Assembly: GCA_034505495.1 (NCBI GenBank)
Contig: JAPDQV010000030.1
Coordinates: 1-38,166, forward strand
Origin: a candidate division KSB1 bacterium
GTDB taxonomy: Bacteria > Zhuqueibacterota > Zhuqueibacteria > Residuimicrobiales > Krinioviventaceae
Reading direction: 5' to 3'
DNA: 38,166 nt
A program made the position numbers and the translations under genes. Positions 14,987 through 24,570 of this stretch are shown here, piece by piece. Numbering within the stretch: position 1 is the stretch's first letter; each line of letters starts with the position of its first letter. The notes under the pieces are model-generated. The model saw nothing but the letters and a program-made list of their open reading frames with translations, had not been told where the DNA came from and ran no database searches.

Positions 14987-16243
14987 ATGCGGAATCCGAC
15001 CGAGAACCTGCCGATTCCGGTTTTTTCGGTAAGCGGCATTACGCTCGAAATTAAAGAGTTGTTGGAAATCAATTTCTCAGAGGTTTGGGTCGAGGGTGAG
15101 GTGTCCAACTTTGTCCATCATACCTCCGGTCACCTTTACTTTACCCTGAAGGACGAAAACGCGCAATTGTCCTGCGTTGTTTGGCGGCAGAGAGCCGCAA
15201 TGCTCATGCTCACCCCTCGCGACGGTATCAAGATTCGTGCATATGGTTCCATACGCGTCTATGAAAAGCGGGGCGTCTATCAGCTCGATATTCTGCGCAT
15301 TCTACCAGCCGGCATCGGCGAGCTGCAGGCGGCCTTTGAAGAGCTAAAAGCCAAACTCCGCAATGAAGGGCTTTTCGACGCGCAACACAAAAAGCCGTTG
15401 CCGCCCTTTCCCCAGGCGATCGGCATCATCAGCTCTGCCGACGGGGCAGCCGTACGCGACATCCTGCAGATTCTCAATCGACGTGCTCCCTATGTCAGAA
15501 AAATTCTGCGACCCACTTTGGTCCAAGGCGACGGCGCTCCGGCCGATATTGTGGCGGCCCTACGCGATTTCAACGACTACGGCCAAGTCGACCTGATTAT
15601 TCTTGCCCGCGGCGGCGGCTCTATCGAAGATTTGTGGGCTTTTAATGAAGAGGCCGTGGTGCGGGCGATTTTCGCTTCCAAAATACCCGTCGTTTCTGCC
15701 GTCGGCCATGAAGTCGACTTTACGCTGGCGGATTTCGTGGCGGATATGCGTGCTCCAACTCCTTCTGCAGCAGCAGAATTAGTTGTTAAACCTAAAGCAG
15801 AACTTGAAGCTTTTCTAACCGATTTGTATCGAAGACAAATCGTTTCCTTGCGACGTGCCATAGAAAGCCGCAAAATGCGTATCAAGTTGCTGCAGGCGGG
15901 CTATGCTTTTCGCCGCCCCGCCGATTGGGTGCGGCAACGTGAGCAACGGATGGATGAGTTGGAACGAAATCTCTTGTTGCAGCAGCATGCCCGCACACTT
16001 TTGCTGAAGGAACGTCTTCGAAACCTGAGCAACCGTTTGCGCAATCTGCACCCGGCCTTAGTTATGCAGCGCGGCTATGCTTTGGTTCGCGATCCGAACC
16101 ACAATATATGGATCACAGAGGCTGATAAGCTTTATGAAAGCGGCACAATGCAGGTTTTTTTTCGCAAAGGTGCCGTATCCGCCGCTATTTTATCGAAGGA
16201 CCTCTCTGCAAAGCTGCCGCTCAACTTTGAGGAATCTTTATGA
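14987..16243 (+). CDS. xseA: exodeoxyribonuclease VII large subunit
   Basis: The 418-residue catalytic subunit of exonuclease VII, which degrades single-stranded DNA to oligonucleotides and acts in repair. It has an N-terminal OB-fold (WVEGEVSNFVHHTSGHLYFTLKD, about 33-55). The catalytic core has IGIISSADGAAVRDIL, LARGGGSIEDLWAFNEE and the SAVGHEVDFTLADFVAD block with its conserved Gly-His-Glu-x-Asp, then APTPSAAAE. A long coiled coil and a C-terminal LVMQRGYALVRD segment complete it. TTAGGAGCCT precedes the ATG. The stop overlaps the xseB start as ATGA. No promoter fits between the preceding terminator and the ATG. Confidence 0.95.
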   Translation: MRNPTENLPIPVFSVSGITLEIKELLEINFSEVWVEGEVSNFVHHTSGHLYFTLKDENAQLSCVVWRQRAAMLMLTPRDGIKIRAYGSIRVYEKRGVYQLDILRILPAGIGELQAAFEELKAKLRNEGLFDAQHKKPLPPFPQAIGIISSADGAAVRDILQILNRRAPYVRKILRPTLVQGDGAPADIVAALRDFNDYGQVDLIILARGGGSIEDLWAFNEEAVVRAIFASKIPVVSAVGHEVDFTLADFVADMRAPTPSAAAELVVKPKAELEAFLTDLYRRQIVSLRRAIESRKMRIKLLQAGYAFRRPADWVRQREQRMDELERNLLLQQHARTLLLKERLRNLSNRLRNLHPALVMQRGYALVRDPNHNIWITEADKLYESGTMQVFFRKGAVSAAILSKDLSAKLPLNFEESL

Positions 16244-16464
16244 TGCAAGAGCCTGAACTCACTTTCGAATCAGCAATGGAGAGATTAGAGGAAATCGCCG
16301 AGCATTTGGAAAGCGGCGATGTCTCTTTGGACGAAAGCATGAGCCTCTTTGAAGAGGCAAACCGCTTGTTTCGCTTTTGTCGGGAAAAATTGCGGCAAGC
16401 AGAGGAAAAGCTTTATATTTTGGAACGAGAGGGTAATTCATTTAAAGAAAAACTTGAAGAATAG
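16240..16464 (+). CDS. xseB: exodeoxyribonuclease VII small subunit
   Basis: A 74-residue helical hairpin protein. LTFESAMERLEEIAEHLESG and VSLDESMSLFEEANRLFRFC are the two signature helices. Several copies bind the coiled-coil arm of XseA to form the active holoenzyme. Its ATG overlaps the xseA stop by four bases, which couples translation of the two subunits. Confidence 0.94.
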   Translation: MMQEPELTFESAMERLEEIAEHLESGDVSLDESMSLFEEANRLFRFCREKLRQAEEKLYILEREGNSFKEKLEE

Positions 16465-16470
16465 ATTGCT

Positions 16471-18399
16471 ATGAAACGGTCCCTTTTGGAAGCAGTCAAT
16501 TCGCCGAAGGACATCAAGAATCTAACGCATGAAGAACTGCGCCTGTTGGCACAGGAACTGCGCGAAATCATTATCGAGACGATCGCCCAAAACGGCGGCC
16601 ATTTGGCACCTTCTCTCGGTGTCGTCGAGCTGACGCTCGCCCTTCATTATGTGTTCGACACTCCCGATGACCAGATTGTTTGGGATGTGGGCCACCAATG
16701 TTATGCGCACAAGCTGCTTACCGGCAGAAAGGATCGCTTTCATACCATTCGCTGCTATAAGGGCATCAGCGGTTTTCCAAAACCGGCTGAAAGCGAATAC
16801 GATGCCTTCGGCGTCGGTCATTCGAGTACGGCCATTTCCGCCGCCTTTGGGATGGCGTGCGCGCGCGATCTAAAGAACGAGCGCTTTAAAGTGATCGCAG
16901 TGGTCGGCGACGGCGCTTTGACCGGCGGGTTGGCTTATGAAGGATTGAACAACGCCGGTGCTTCGGGCAAAGATTTTATCGTCATACTCAATGACAACAG
17001 CATGTCCATTTCACCGAATGTTGGCGCAATTTCCAACTATCTTACGAGTATAATCGCCAATCCTGTTTACAACCGCATCAAAAGCGATGTGTGGGAATTG
17101 ACCGGAAAAATGGAGAGCATGGGCCCGGTCATCCGCAAAATCGTACGCCGGTTGGAGGAAAGCCTGAAGGCTTTCATTACGCCGGGAGTCCTTTTTGAGC
17201 GTCTGGGCTTTCGATATTTTGGACCAGTCGACGGCCATGACATCGGCGACATGATCACCCTTTTTCAGGAGATCAAAAACCTAAAAGGGCCTTTGCTGGT
17301 TCACGTCATCACCAAAAAAGGCAAAGGATATCCGCCGGCCGAGCAGAACGCAACGGTTTTTCACGGCTTGGGGAAATTCGATCTTGCCACCGGAGAGCCG
17401 CTCAAAACGAACGGACCCACATACACGCAAATCTTTGGTCAAACCATCGTTGAATTGGCGGAGCGCGAGCCTCGATTAATCGCCATCACCGCCGCCATGA
17501 GTTTGGGATCGGGATTGAGCGCCTTTTCGCAAAAGTTCCCTACCCGATTCTTCGATGTAGGCATTGCTGAAGGACATGCCGTTACATTTGCCGCGGGACT
17601 CGCCAAACAGGGCATGCGGCCTTTTTTTGCCGTCTATTCTTCGTTTCTGCAGCGTGCGTTCGACATGGTCATCCACGACGTGGCATTACAAAACCTGCCT
17701 GTGGTTTTCTGCATCGACCGCGGCGGGTTGGTCGGCGACGACGGCCCCACACATCACGGTACCTTTGACCTGGCTTATCTGCGCACCGTGCCCGATATGG
17801 TGATCATGGCCCCCAAAGATGAAAACGAGCTCCGGCACATGCTTTACACCGCATTGAGCTACGAAAGCGGTCCTTGCGCTGTCCGCTATCCGCGCGGAGA
17901 AGGGTGGGGAATCCCCCTCGATTCCGATTTCACCGCCCTGCCGCTCGGCAAAGCCGAAATACTTGAGTCGGGAGAAAGCATTGTCTTGCTTGCGCTCGGC
18001 TCGCTGGTCTATCCTGCCTGGCGCGCTGCACAACGCTTTGCGCAGGAATTCGGCAAAAAGCTGACCGTCGTCAATGCCCGCTTCGTCAAGCCGCTCGACG
18101 GCGATTTAATCACCGATTTGGCCAAAACGCATCGAACCGTCGTTACACTCGAGGAGGGGACATTAAACGGCGGTTTTGGCAGCGCCGTCGCCGAGCTGCT
18201 CGCAGACCGCGGCATCGAGGGAGTGGAATTGATACGGCTCGGCATTCCCGACCAATTCATCGAGCAGGGCGAACGCCATGAACTATTGGCCGCTTTGGGA
18301 TTGACGGAAGAAGGAATCTACAAAACTCTGCTGCGTTCGCGCGCCGGCCATCACTTGATCCAGCGGCATAAAATTTTGCCCTCATTTCTTTTCCGATGA
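16471..18399 (+). CDS. dxs: 1-deoxy-D-xylulose-5-phosphate synthase
   Basis: This 642-residue thiamine-diphosphate enzyme condenses pyruvate and glyceraldehyde-3-phosphate, the entry step of the MEP isoprenoid pathway. DVGHQCYAHKLLTGR and FPKPAESEYDAFGVGHSSTA lie in the TPP domain. GDGALTGGLAYEGLNN with a later NDN is the Mg-TPP motif. DVGIAEGHAVTFAAGLA carries the catalytic glutamate, and DRGGLVGDDGPTHHG is the transketolase pyrimidine-domain loop. It starts 6 bases after xseB, and its TGA overlaps the nadK ATG. ispA, which often lies between xseB and dxs, is absent here. Confidence 0.96.
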   Translation: MKRSLLEAVNSPKDIKNLTHEELRLLAQELREIIIETIAQNGGHLAPSLGVVELTLALHYVFDTPDDQIVWDVGHQCYAHKLLTGRKDRFHTIRCYKGISGFPKPAESEYDAFGVGHSSTAISAAFGMACARDLKNERFKVIAVVGDGALTGGLAYEGLNNAGASGKDFIVILNDNSMSISPNVGAISNYLTSIIANPVYNRIKSDVWELTGKMESMGPVIRKIVRRLEESLKAFITPGVLFERLGFRYFGPVDGHDIGDMITLFQEIKNLKGPLLVHVITKKGKGYPPAEQNATVFHGLGKFDLATGEPLKTNGPTYTQIFGQTIVELAEREPRLIAITAAMSLGSGLSAFSQKFPTRFFDVGIAEGHAVTFAAGLAKQGMRPFFAVYSSFLQRAFDMVIHDVALQNLPVVFCIDRGGLVGDDGPTHHGTFDLAYLRTVPDMVIMAPKDENELRHMLYTALSYESGPCAVRYPRGEGWGIPLDSDFTALPLGKAEILESGESIVLLALGSLVYPAWRAAQRFAQEFGKKLTVVNARFVKPLDGDLITDLAKTHRTVVTLEEGTLNGGFGSAVAELLADRGIEGVELIRLGIPDQFIEQGERHELLAALGLTEEGIYKTLLRSRAGHHLIQRHKILPSFLFR

Positions 18400-19289
18400 A
18401 GCTCGGCATAATCGCAAATATCCAAAAACCCAAGGCCGTCGCTGCGGCGAAAACATTTGCTGCTTTGCTGCAAACGCGCAACCTTGATTACTTTTTTTCC
18501 GAAGATCTGAAAAGGTTCCTCGATTCGCCCGAAAAGGAGAGAGTTTTAGCGATCGAGCGGCTGGCAGAGATTTGCGATGTTTTGGCGACGTTCGGCGGTG
18601 ACGGCACCATTCTTTCAACCGCTCGACAAGTCGGCGCCGCCGGCAAACCGATTCTCGGCATCAACATCGGTACCTTGGGTTTCTTGGCCGAAGTATTAAT
18701 GGAAGAGGTCGAGCAGACATTAGATGACCTCATTGCCGGTCGATACACCCTGATCGACCGCATGGCATTGCGCATCACCGTCGAGCGAAAATACCTCCGA
18801 CGCACTTTTTACGCCCTCAATGATGTCGTCGTCGATCGTGGGCCGACAACGAAACTGATCTACATTGATGCCCGCGTCAACGGCAGGTTTCTCAACTCCT
18901 ATCGCGCCGACGGACTGATCGTCGCGACTCCAACCGGATCTACTGCTTATTCGCTCTCGGCCGGCGGACCGTTGCTCATGCCGACTATGAATGCGCTGAT
19001 CGTGACGCCCATTTGCCCTCATTCGTTGTCGGTTCGTCCCATTGTGCTTACGGATGACTGCATCGTCGAGCTGTCGATCCGCAAAGAGGCCGAACCGGTG
19101 CAGATCAATATCGATGGTCAAAACCAATGTCAACTCTTGGCCAAAGAAAGGCTTCTCGTCGCCAAAGCCGAATACAGCGTCAAATGGATCTCTATCGGTC
19201 AGAGGGACTTTTTTGCCGTCCTGCGCTCCAAACTGAATTGGGGCAGCGAAAATAACAGCAGCATTTCTGATTCAAAACAAAGCAAATGA
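18396..19289 (+). CDS. nadK: NAD kinase
   Basis: The 297-residue enzyme phosphorylates NAD+ to NADP+. The catalytic and nucleotide-binding GGDGT motif is at residues 67-71 (ATFGGDGTIL). GINIGTLGFLAE and DGLIVATPTGSTAYSLSAGGP are the other family blocks, with the Asn-Asp pair in YALNDVVVDRG. The start and stop overlap dxs and mutS as ATGA, so the three are translationally coupled. Confidence 0.96.
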   Translation: MKLGIIANIQKPKAVAAAKTFAALLQTRNLDYFFSEDLKRFLDSPEKERVLAIERLAEICDVLATFGGDGTILSTARQVGAAGKPILGINIGTLGFLAEVLMEEVEQTLDDLIAGRYTLIDRMALRITVERKYLRRTFYALNDVVVDRGPTTKLIYIDARVNGRFLNSYRADGLIVATPTGSTAYSLSAGGPLLMPTMNALIVTPICPHSLSVRPIVLTDDCIVELSIRKEAEPVQINIDGQNQCQLLAKERLLVAKAEYSVKWISIGQRDFFAVLRSKLNWGSENNSSISDSKQSK

Positions 19290-21910
19290 AGCCGGAACAG
19301 ACAACTCCGCTGATGGAGCAATATCACCGCATCAAAAAGCAGCACAAAGATGCCGTGCTGTTTTTCCGTATGGGCGATTTCTATGAAATGTTCTACGAGG
19401 ACGCTCATATCGGCGCCAAAGTGCTGGGCATTACCCTGACCTCGCGTTCCCACGGCAAGGCTGCCGATGTTCCGCTGGCCGGTTTCCCGCACCACGCGCT
19501 GGAAACCTATTTGGCGAAAATGATCAAAGCAGGCTATCGCGTGGCCATCTGCGAACAAGTCGAAGATCCGAAACTCGCCAAAACGGTCGTCAAGCGGGAA
19601 GTCATCGAAATTGTCACGCCGGGCACCGCCGTCTCGGATGATCTGTTGGAAAGCAAAAAGAATTTTCTTCTGGCTCTTTGCTTTGAAAAGAACGCCTTCG
19701 GCATCGCCAAAACAGATGTGTCGACGGGTGAGTTTGAAGTAGGCGAGTTCCCGCTCTCTATTTTGGAGGAAAAGATTCGCTCGATCGAACCTGCCGAAAT
19801 TCTCGTCGCAGAAACCCAAGAAGAAACGCTGCGCCGTCTCTGCCGTTCTCTAAACAACATACCGATTACGGTGCGGGAAGAATGGCATTTCAACTATGAC
19901 TTGGGACGCGATCTTTTGTTGGAGCACTTTGGCACGCTTTCCTTGAAAGGGTTCGGCATCGAGGGCCTCGCGTTGGGGATTGCCGCCGCCGGAGCAGCCT
20001 TTGCCTATTTACGTGAAAACCAAAAAGAACGCCTTCGCCATATCGCAAAAATCTCGCTGCTGGCGGATGACGAGATCATGCAGATCGACAGCACCACGCG
20101 GCGGAATTTGGAATTGATAGCGCCGATGAACGCGTCGAATCGACGTGCCACCCTGCTGTCGGTCATCGACCAAACTCTGACGCCGATGGGAGGCCGCAAG
20201 CTGGTTCATTGGCTCCTCTATCCCTTGCTCAATGTGGAAAAAATTCGTCTACGCCAGGATGCCGTTGAAGAGCTTATGCAGAACAATGATCTGCGCGAAA
20301 AGCTGCGGGGGCTGCTCAGACAAATCGGCGACATCGAACGGCTACTAACCAAATTTGCCACCAACCGCGCCAATGCACGGGATGCAAATGCCGTTAAAAA
20401 CGCCCTTCTAACCATCGCTCAGATCAAAAGCCAACTCGTCGCCTGCAAGAGTCATCGCCTCGTCGCCATTCGGGAAGAGCTCGATACGCTGGAACAAGTC
20501 GCCCGACGCATTGCCTCAGCCATTGTTGAAAATCCGCCGTTATCCGTAACCGAAGGCGGATTTATTCGCCGCGGTTATCATGAGGAACTGGACTCGCTGC
20601 GCGATATTGCCTATTCCGGCAAAGACTGGATCGCCCGTCTGCAGCAGGAGGAGCGGCAAAAGACCGGCATAGCCTCATTGAAGGTAAACTATAACAAGGT
20701 GTTCGGATATTACATTGAAGTAACCAAGCCAAATCTTGCGCGCGTGCCGTCGCATTACATTCGTAAACAAACCTTGGTCAATGCAGAGCGCTTTATCACG
20801 CAGGAGCTCAAAGAGTATGAGGAAAAAATATTGGGCGCCGAGGAAAAGATGGCGGCCATTGAATACGAGCTCTTTAATGAACTGCGCGACTATCTCCTCA
20901 GTTTTACCCTTCCTCTGCAGACGAATTCAGCGCTCATTGCCGAGCTGGACTGTTATTTTTCACTTGCCCAGACGGCGGTTGAGCATCACTATTGTCGCCC
21001 TCAGATTGACGAAAGCGACCGCCTTGAAATCAAAGAGGGAAGGCATCCGGTCATTGAAAGATTGTTGCCGCCCGGCGAGCAGTTTGTGGCCAATGATCTG
21101 TACATGGACAACAAAACCGAACAGATTCTCATCATTACCGGCCCCAACATGGCGGGCAAATCGACTTTTTTGCGACAAACCGCTTTGATTGTCATCCTAG
21201 CGCAAATGGGCAGCTTTGTGCCTGCTGCCTCGGCCAAGATCGGCTTGGTGGATCGGCTGTTTACCAGAGTCGGTGCTTCGGACAACCTGGCGGCAGGGGA
21301 GAGCACCTTTTTGACCGAGATGAACGAAACCGCCAATATTCTCAACAATGCCACCGCCAGGAGCCTGATCATCCTCGATGAAATCGGCAGGGGCACAAGC
21401 ACGTTCGACGGGTTGTCGATTGCCTGGTCGGTTGTAGAATACCTGCACAACACCCCAAAGCTGGCAGCCAAAACGCTTTTTGCCACTCACTATCATGAAT
21501 TGACGGAACTGGAACTGGTCTTGCCGCGTGTAAAGAATTACAATGTGGCGGTCCGCGAATGGGGCGATCACATTGTGTTTTTGCGCAAAATCGTTCCAGG
21601 CAGCTGCGATCACAGCTACGGAATTCAGGTGGCAAAGTTGGCCGGCTTGCCGAAAGCGGTTATCGAGCGGGCAAAAGAAGTGCTCAAGAACCTGGAAGCG
21701 GAAGCCTTGACGCCGGATAACGAGCCGCGTTTGGCGCTGCATCGACCTCAGCAGGTGCAGGCTGGACGACAAATTGATTTGTTCGAACAGCTCGAAAAAT
21801 CGTTGCGCCAAGAATTGGCGCAGATCAATCCCAACGAACTGACGCCGATCGAAGCCCTGCAAAAGCTGGATCAGCTCAAGCAACTGGCCGGCTCTGCAGG
21901 CAAATCATGA
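19286..21910 (+). CDS. mutS: DNA mismatch repair protein MutS
   Basis: An 874-residue MutS1. The mismatch-reading F-x-E motif is in MGDFYEMFYED (about residues 32-42) and connector, lever and clamp domains follow. The ATPase has Walker A GPNMAGKSTFLRQ (about 619-631), Walker B LIILDEIGRGTSTFDG, and the signature FATHYHELTEL. The C-terminal helix-turn-helix and a tail ending ALQKLDQLKQL provide dimer contacts. It detects mispairs and recruits MutL, which is not encoded in this window. The full family length and FxE motif separate it from MutS2. Confidence 0.97.
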   Translation: MKPEQTTPLMEQYHRIKKQHKDAVLFFRMGDFYEMFYEDAHIGAKVLGITLTSRSHGKAADVPLAGFPHHALETYLAKMIKAGYRVAICEQVEDPKLAKTVVKREVIEIVTPGTAVSDDLLESKKNFLLALCFEKNAFGIAKTDVSTGEFEVGEFPLSILEEKIRSIEPAEILVAETQEETLRRLCRSLNNIPITVREEWHFNYDLGRDLLLEHFGTLSLKGFGIEGLALGIAAAGAAFAYLRENQKERLRHIAKISLLADDEIMQIDSTTRRNLELIAPMNASNRRATLLSVIDQTLTPMGGRKLVHWLLYPLLNVEKIRLRQDAVEELMQNNDLREKLRGLLRQIGDIERLLTKFATNRANARDANAVKNALLTIAQIKSQLVACKSHRLVAIREELDTLEQVARRIASAIVENPPLSVTEGGFIRRGYHEELDSLRDIAYSGKDWIARLQQEERQKTGIASLKVNYNKVFGYYIEVTKPNLARVPSHYIRKQTLVNAERFITQELKEYEEKILGAEEKMAAIEYELFNELRDYLLSFTLPLQTNSALIAELDCYFSLAQTAVEHHYCRPQIDESDRLEIKEGRHPVIERLLPPGEQFVANDLYMDNKTEQILIITGPNMAGKSTFLRQTALIVILAQMGSFVPAASAKIGLVDRLFTRVGASDNLAAGESTFLTEMNETANILNNATARSLIILDEIGRGTSTFDGLSIAWSVVEYLHNTPKLAAKTLFATHYHELTELELVLPRVKNYNVAVREWGDHIVFLRKIVPGSCDHSYGIQVAKLAGLPKAVIERAKEVLKNLEAEALTPDNEPRLALHRPQQVQAGRQIDLFEQLEKSLRQELAQINPNELTPIEALQKLDQLKQLAGSAGKS

Positions 21911-21920
21911 GGAAAGTTAC

Positions 21921-22943
21921 GTGAAAAGGCATTTTTTGACGCTGATAATTCTTTTTCATACAAGTCAGGCTTTCAGCGCTTCGGTTGCGAAATATGCCGG
22001 CGAATTTATGAGCATGGGAGTCGGGGCGCGCGCGCTCGGCATGGGAGGAGCCGCCGTCGCCGTCGCCAACGATGTGACCTGAGGTTATTGGAACCCTGCG
22101 GGATCTTCGCGGCTGCTTTATCCGGAAATCGCCTTTATGCATGCCGAACAATTCGCCGGTATGGTCAATTATGACTATGCCGGCTTGGCGCTGCCGTTGC
22201 CGAAAAATGCCGGTTTGACTTTTTCTTTAATTCGCGTCGGAGTTGATGACATTCCCTACACGACTATTCCCCGGCCGGACTTGCGGCAAGATACCGTTTT
22301 TGTCGATGCAGAGGGCAACCTGGTCGTCAATCGGCCTTATGTCTATCGCACGGTAAGCGACGCCGAATATGCCGCTTATTTCGGTTACAGCCGACGGTAC
22401 GATCGTCGAACCTCATTCGGAATGAATGCCAAGATTGTCCATAAAGGGGTAGGCGACCACTCGGCTTGGGGGATCGGTTTCGACATCGGGGTTCTTTGGA
22501 ATGCTTGGCGGCAGCTCAAGGTGGGCGTCAATCTGCAGGATGCGACAACCACTCTGCTCGCCTGGAATACATCAAAAAAAGAACTTATCGCGCCGACTCT
22601 CAAAAGCGGTGTCTCGTATCCATTCCTGTTCCCAAAGTGGAAAAGCCGCATTCTTTTTGCGGCCGACGCCGATATGCGATTCGAAGGTCGAAATTCCACT
22701 GCCGACCTTCATTGGGGCGATGTCAGCCTGAATTTTCGCTTGGGTGCGGAATTCATTCTGCTCAATAGTCTTGCCGTCCGCATCGGCAGGGATGATTTGG
22801 GCTGCCTCACTGCCGGCGCCGGATTCGCTTTGCCGCGGTTGTTCATCGACTATGCCTTCATGAATCACACGGACCTCAAGGAAACACATCGGGTTTCGCT
22901 TCGCCTGCGCCTCGAAGAAGAGCGTTTCCGCAGAAAAAATTAA
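21921..22943 (+). pseudogene. PorV/PorQ-type outer-membrane protein interrupted by one in-frame TGA
   Basis: From a GTG at 21921 (GAGGAAAG upstream, 10 bases after mutS) the frame encodes a signal peptide (KRHFLTLIILFHTSQAFSAS) and the family block MGVGARALGMGGAAVAVANDVT. It then meets TGA at 22080-22082 and continues GYWNPAGS and on through a barrel without another stop to 22943, 340 codons in all. The interrupted place is the conserved D-x-x-S-x-YWNPAG block. Both other PorV-like proteins in this window have Ser there, and TCA to TGA is one change. It may be a recent nonsense mutation, a sequence error, or readthrough. An ATG at 22137 gives a 268-residue fragment without signal peptide, unlikely to be functional. 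UGA is a normal stop in neighbouring genes. Confidence 0.8.
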
Positions 22944-23013
22944 CACGCAGCCGCCCATACAACCATTCCGATTAGACTGAACCGATTTTTTTACTTAAAT
23001 GGCAAAATATCAG

Positions 23014-23042
23014 TTGACTATCAGCTTTTTTTTCCGTAAAAT
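23014..23042 (+). promoter_or_regulatory. promoter of the yicC-gmk-rpoZ-coaBC operon
   Basis: TTGACT (23014-23019) and TAAAAT (23037-23042) are separated by 17 bases. This is the best consensus match in the window and lies 55 bases before the yicC ATG, in an AT-rich gap after the interrupted PorV-like gene. Confidence 0.75.
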
Positions 23043-23096
23043 TTAAACTAATGATAAAACAAAACGTTAAGCTTTAGAAGCAAATTTGGCGGCAGC

Positions 23097-23975
23097 ATGA
23101 TTGCAAGCATGACCGGATATGGGCGCGGCAGCTCAGTCGTCGACGAGTGCGAAATCGTCGTCGAAGTTAGGAGCGTCAACAACCGTTTTCTCGACATTGT
23201 GCTCAAAGCGCCTGTCATTCTCAACTCGTATGAAAACCAAATTCGCGAACTCGTCGGAAATTTTTTGAGCCGCGGCCGGGTCAGCATCGTCGTAACCGCA
23301 AAGAACGGCGGCGAAATCGGCCAGAAAACCACGCTCAATCATGCGATGGTGGCGGGATATGTGGCGGCTGCCGAGGAAATAAGATGCAAATACTCGATCG
23401 GCGGCTCCTTGGATTTGGCCGCGCTTCTCTCCCTGCCGAATGTCATCGAAATTGAAACGGAGAGCGAGAAGGGAGGGCAAATCTGGGAGTGCACGCGAAG
23501 CGCCCTTGAAGAAGCGCTGCTGCAGGTCAAAAGCATGCGTTTTCGGGAAGGAAAAGAGCTGCGCAAAGATTTCGAGAAGCGTCTCGACGCGATGGGGCAG
23601 ATCGTTCGGCGCATCGAGGCTCTGGCCAAGGACGCACCGATGGTCAAGTTCGAACGGCTCAGCGAACGCATCAGCAGGTTTTTTCCTGATGAAAAAGTCG
23701 ATCAGGACCGCCTTGAAATGGAACTGGCCGTCATCGCGGATCGCATCGACATCACGGAAGAGCTGACGCGTTTCGACAGCCATTTAGCCCATTTTCGCGA
23801 ATTGCTCGATGCCGAGACTTCACAAGGCCGTAAACTAAATTTCCTTCTGCAGGAAATGAACCGTGAGGCCAACACGATGTCATCCAAATCTTACAGTGCC
23901 GAAATTGCCCATTTGGTGGTGGAGATTAAAGAAGAGATCGAAAAGCTTCGCGAGCAGGTGCAGAACATTGAATAA
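23097..23975 (+). CDS. YicC/YloC family endoribonuclease
   Basis: A 292-residue protein of the YicC family, reported to cleave RNA. It opens with IASMTGYGRGSS and VEVRSVNNRFLDI, the YicC N-terminal signature. It ends in the DUF1732 domain with DITEELTRFDSHL, GRKLNFLLQEMNREANTMSSKS and a helical tail. The order yicC-gmk-rpoZ-coaBC is conserved across many bacteria. Its TAA overlaps the TTG start of gmk. The ribosome site before the ATG is weak. Confidence 0.92.
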   Translation: MIASMTGYGRGSSVVDECEIVVEVRSVNNRFLDIVLKAPVILNSYENQIRELVGNFLSRGRVSIVVTAKNGGEIGQKTTLNHAMVAGYVAAAEEIRCKYSIGGSLDLAALLSLPNVIEIETESEKGGQIWECTRSALEEALLQVKSMRFREGKELRKDFEKRLDAMGQIVRRIEALAKDAPMVKFERLSERISRFFPDEKVDQDRLEMELAVIADRIDITEELTRFDSHLAHFRELLDAETSQGRKLNFLLQEMNREANTMSSKSYSAEIAHLVVEIKEEIEKLREQVQNIE

Positions 23976-24570
23976 CAAGGCTGCAAAAGGTCTTTTGGTC
24001 GTTCTTTCCTCGCCCTCAGGCGGCGGCAAGACAACCGTCATCAAAAAGATACTCGAAAGTGCTCCGCCGAACTATTGCTACTCGATCTCGATGACTACGC
24101 GACCGCGACGCGAGGGCGAACAGGACGGAGTCGATTATTTTTTCGTCGACGACGAAACGTTTCAAAACGCAATCCGGCAAGGCGATCTTATCGAATATGA
24201 AAAGGTGCACGATTGGTACTACGGCACGCCCAAAAGTCGCCTGCTGGAACAACTGGAGGCCGGCAAGGTCATCTTTATGGATTTGGATGTTTACGGCGCC
24301 CTGCATATCAAGCGGGAATTCGGCGGTCGGGCGCTGTTGATTTTTCTCAAACCGCCGAGCATCGACGAGCTCATTCACAGGCTCTGCAGCCGATCGACCG
24401 AGACCCCCGACCAGATCGAACGGCGTCTCGAACGTCTGCCGGACGAGCTGGCCAAGGCGGATCAATTCGATGCGGTCATCATTAATAAAGATCTCGACAA
24501 GACCGTTTCTCAAGTCAATGCGTTGATTAACGATAGGTTAAAACATAGTTCCATGGAGGTTTGTTCATGA
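23968..24570 (+). CDS. gmk: guanylate kinase, TTG start
   Basis: This 200-residue enzyme converts GMP to GDP with ATP. The P-loop is VLSSPSGGGKTTVIKKIL (about 12-29). SMTTRPRREGEQDGVDYFF is the GMP-binding block, followed by FMDLDVYGALHIK and the RRLERLPDEL lid. No ATG exists before the P-loop in an appropriate place. The TTG at 23968, overlapping the yicC stop, gives MNNKAAKGLLVVLSS, the usual N-terminus. Its TGA overlaps the rpoZ ATG. Confidence 0.94.
   Translation: MNNKAAKGLLVVLSSPSGGGKTTVIKKILESAPPNYCYSISMTTRPRREGEQDGVDYFFVDDETFQNAIRQGDLIEYEKVHDWYYGTPKSRLLEQLEAGKVIFMDLDVYGALHIKREFGGRALLIFLKPPSIDELIHRLCSRSTETPDQIERRLERLPDELAKADQFDAVIINKDLDKTVSQVNALINDRLKHSSMEVCS

Noticed and set aside
22080..22082. 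selenocysteine or reassigned UGA
   Set aside because: The aligned residue in the paralogues is Ser, not Cys, no SECIS-like hairpin is apparent next to the UGA, and UGA ends many intact genes here.
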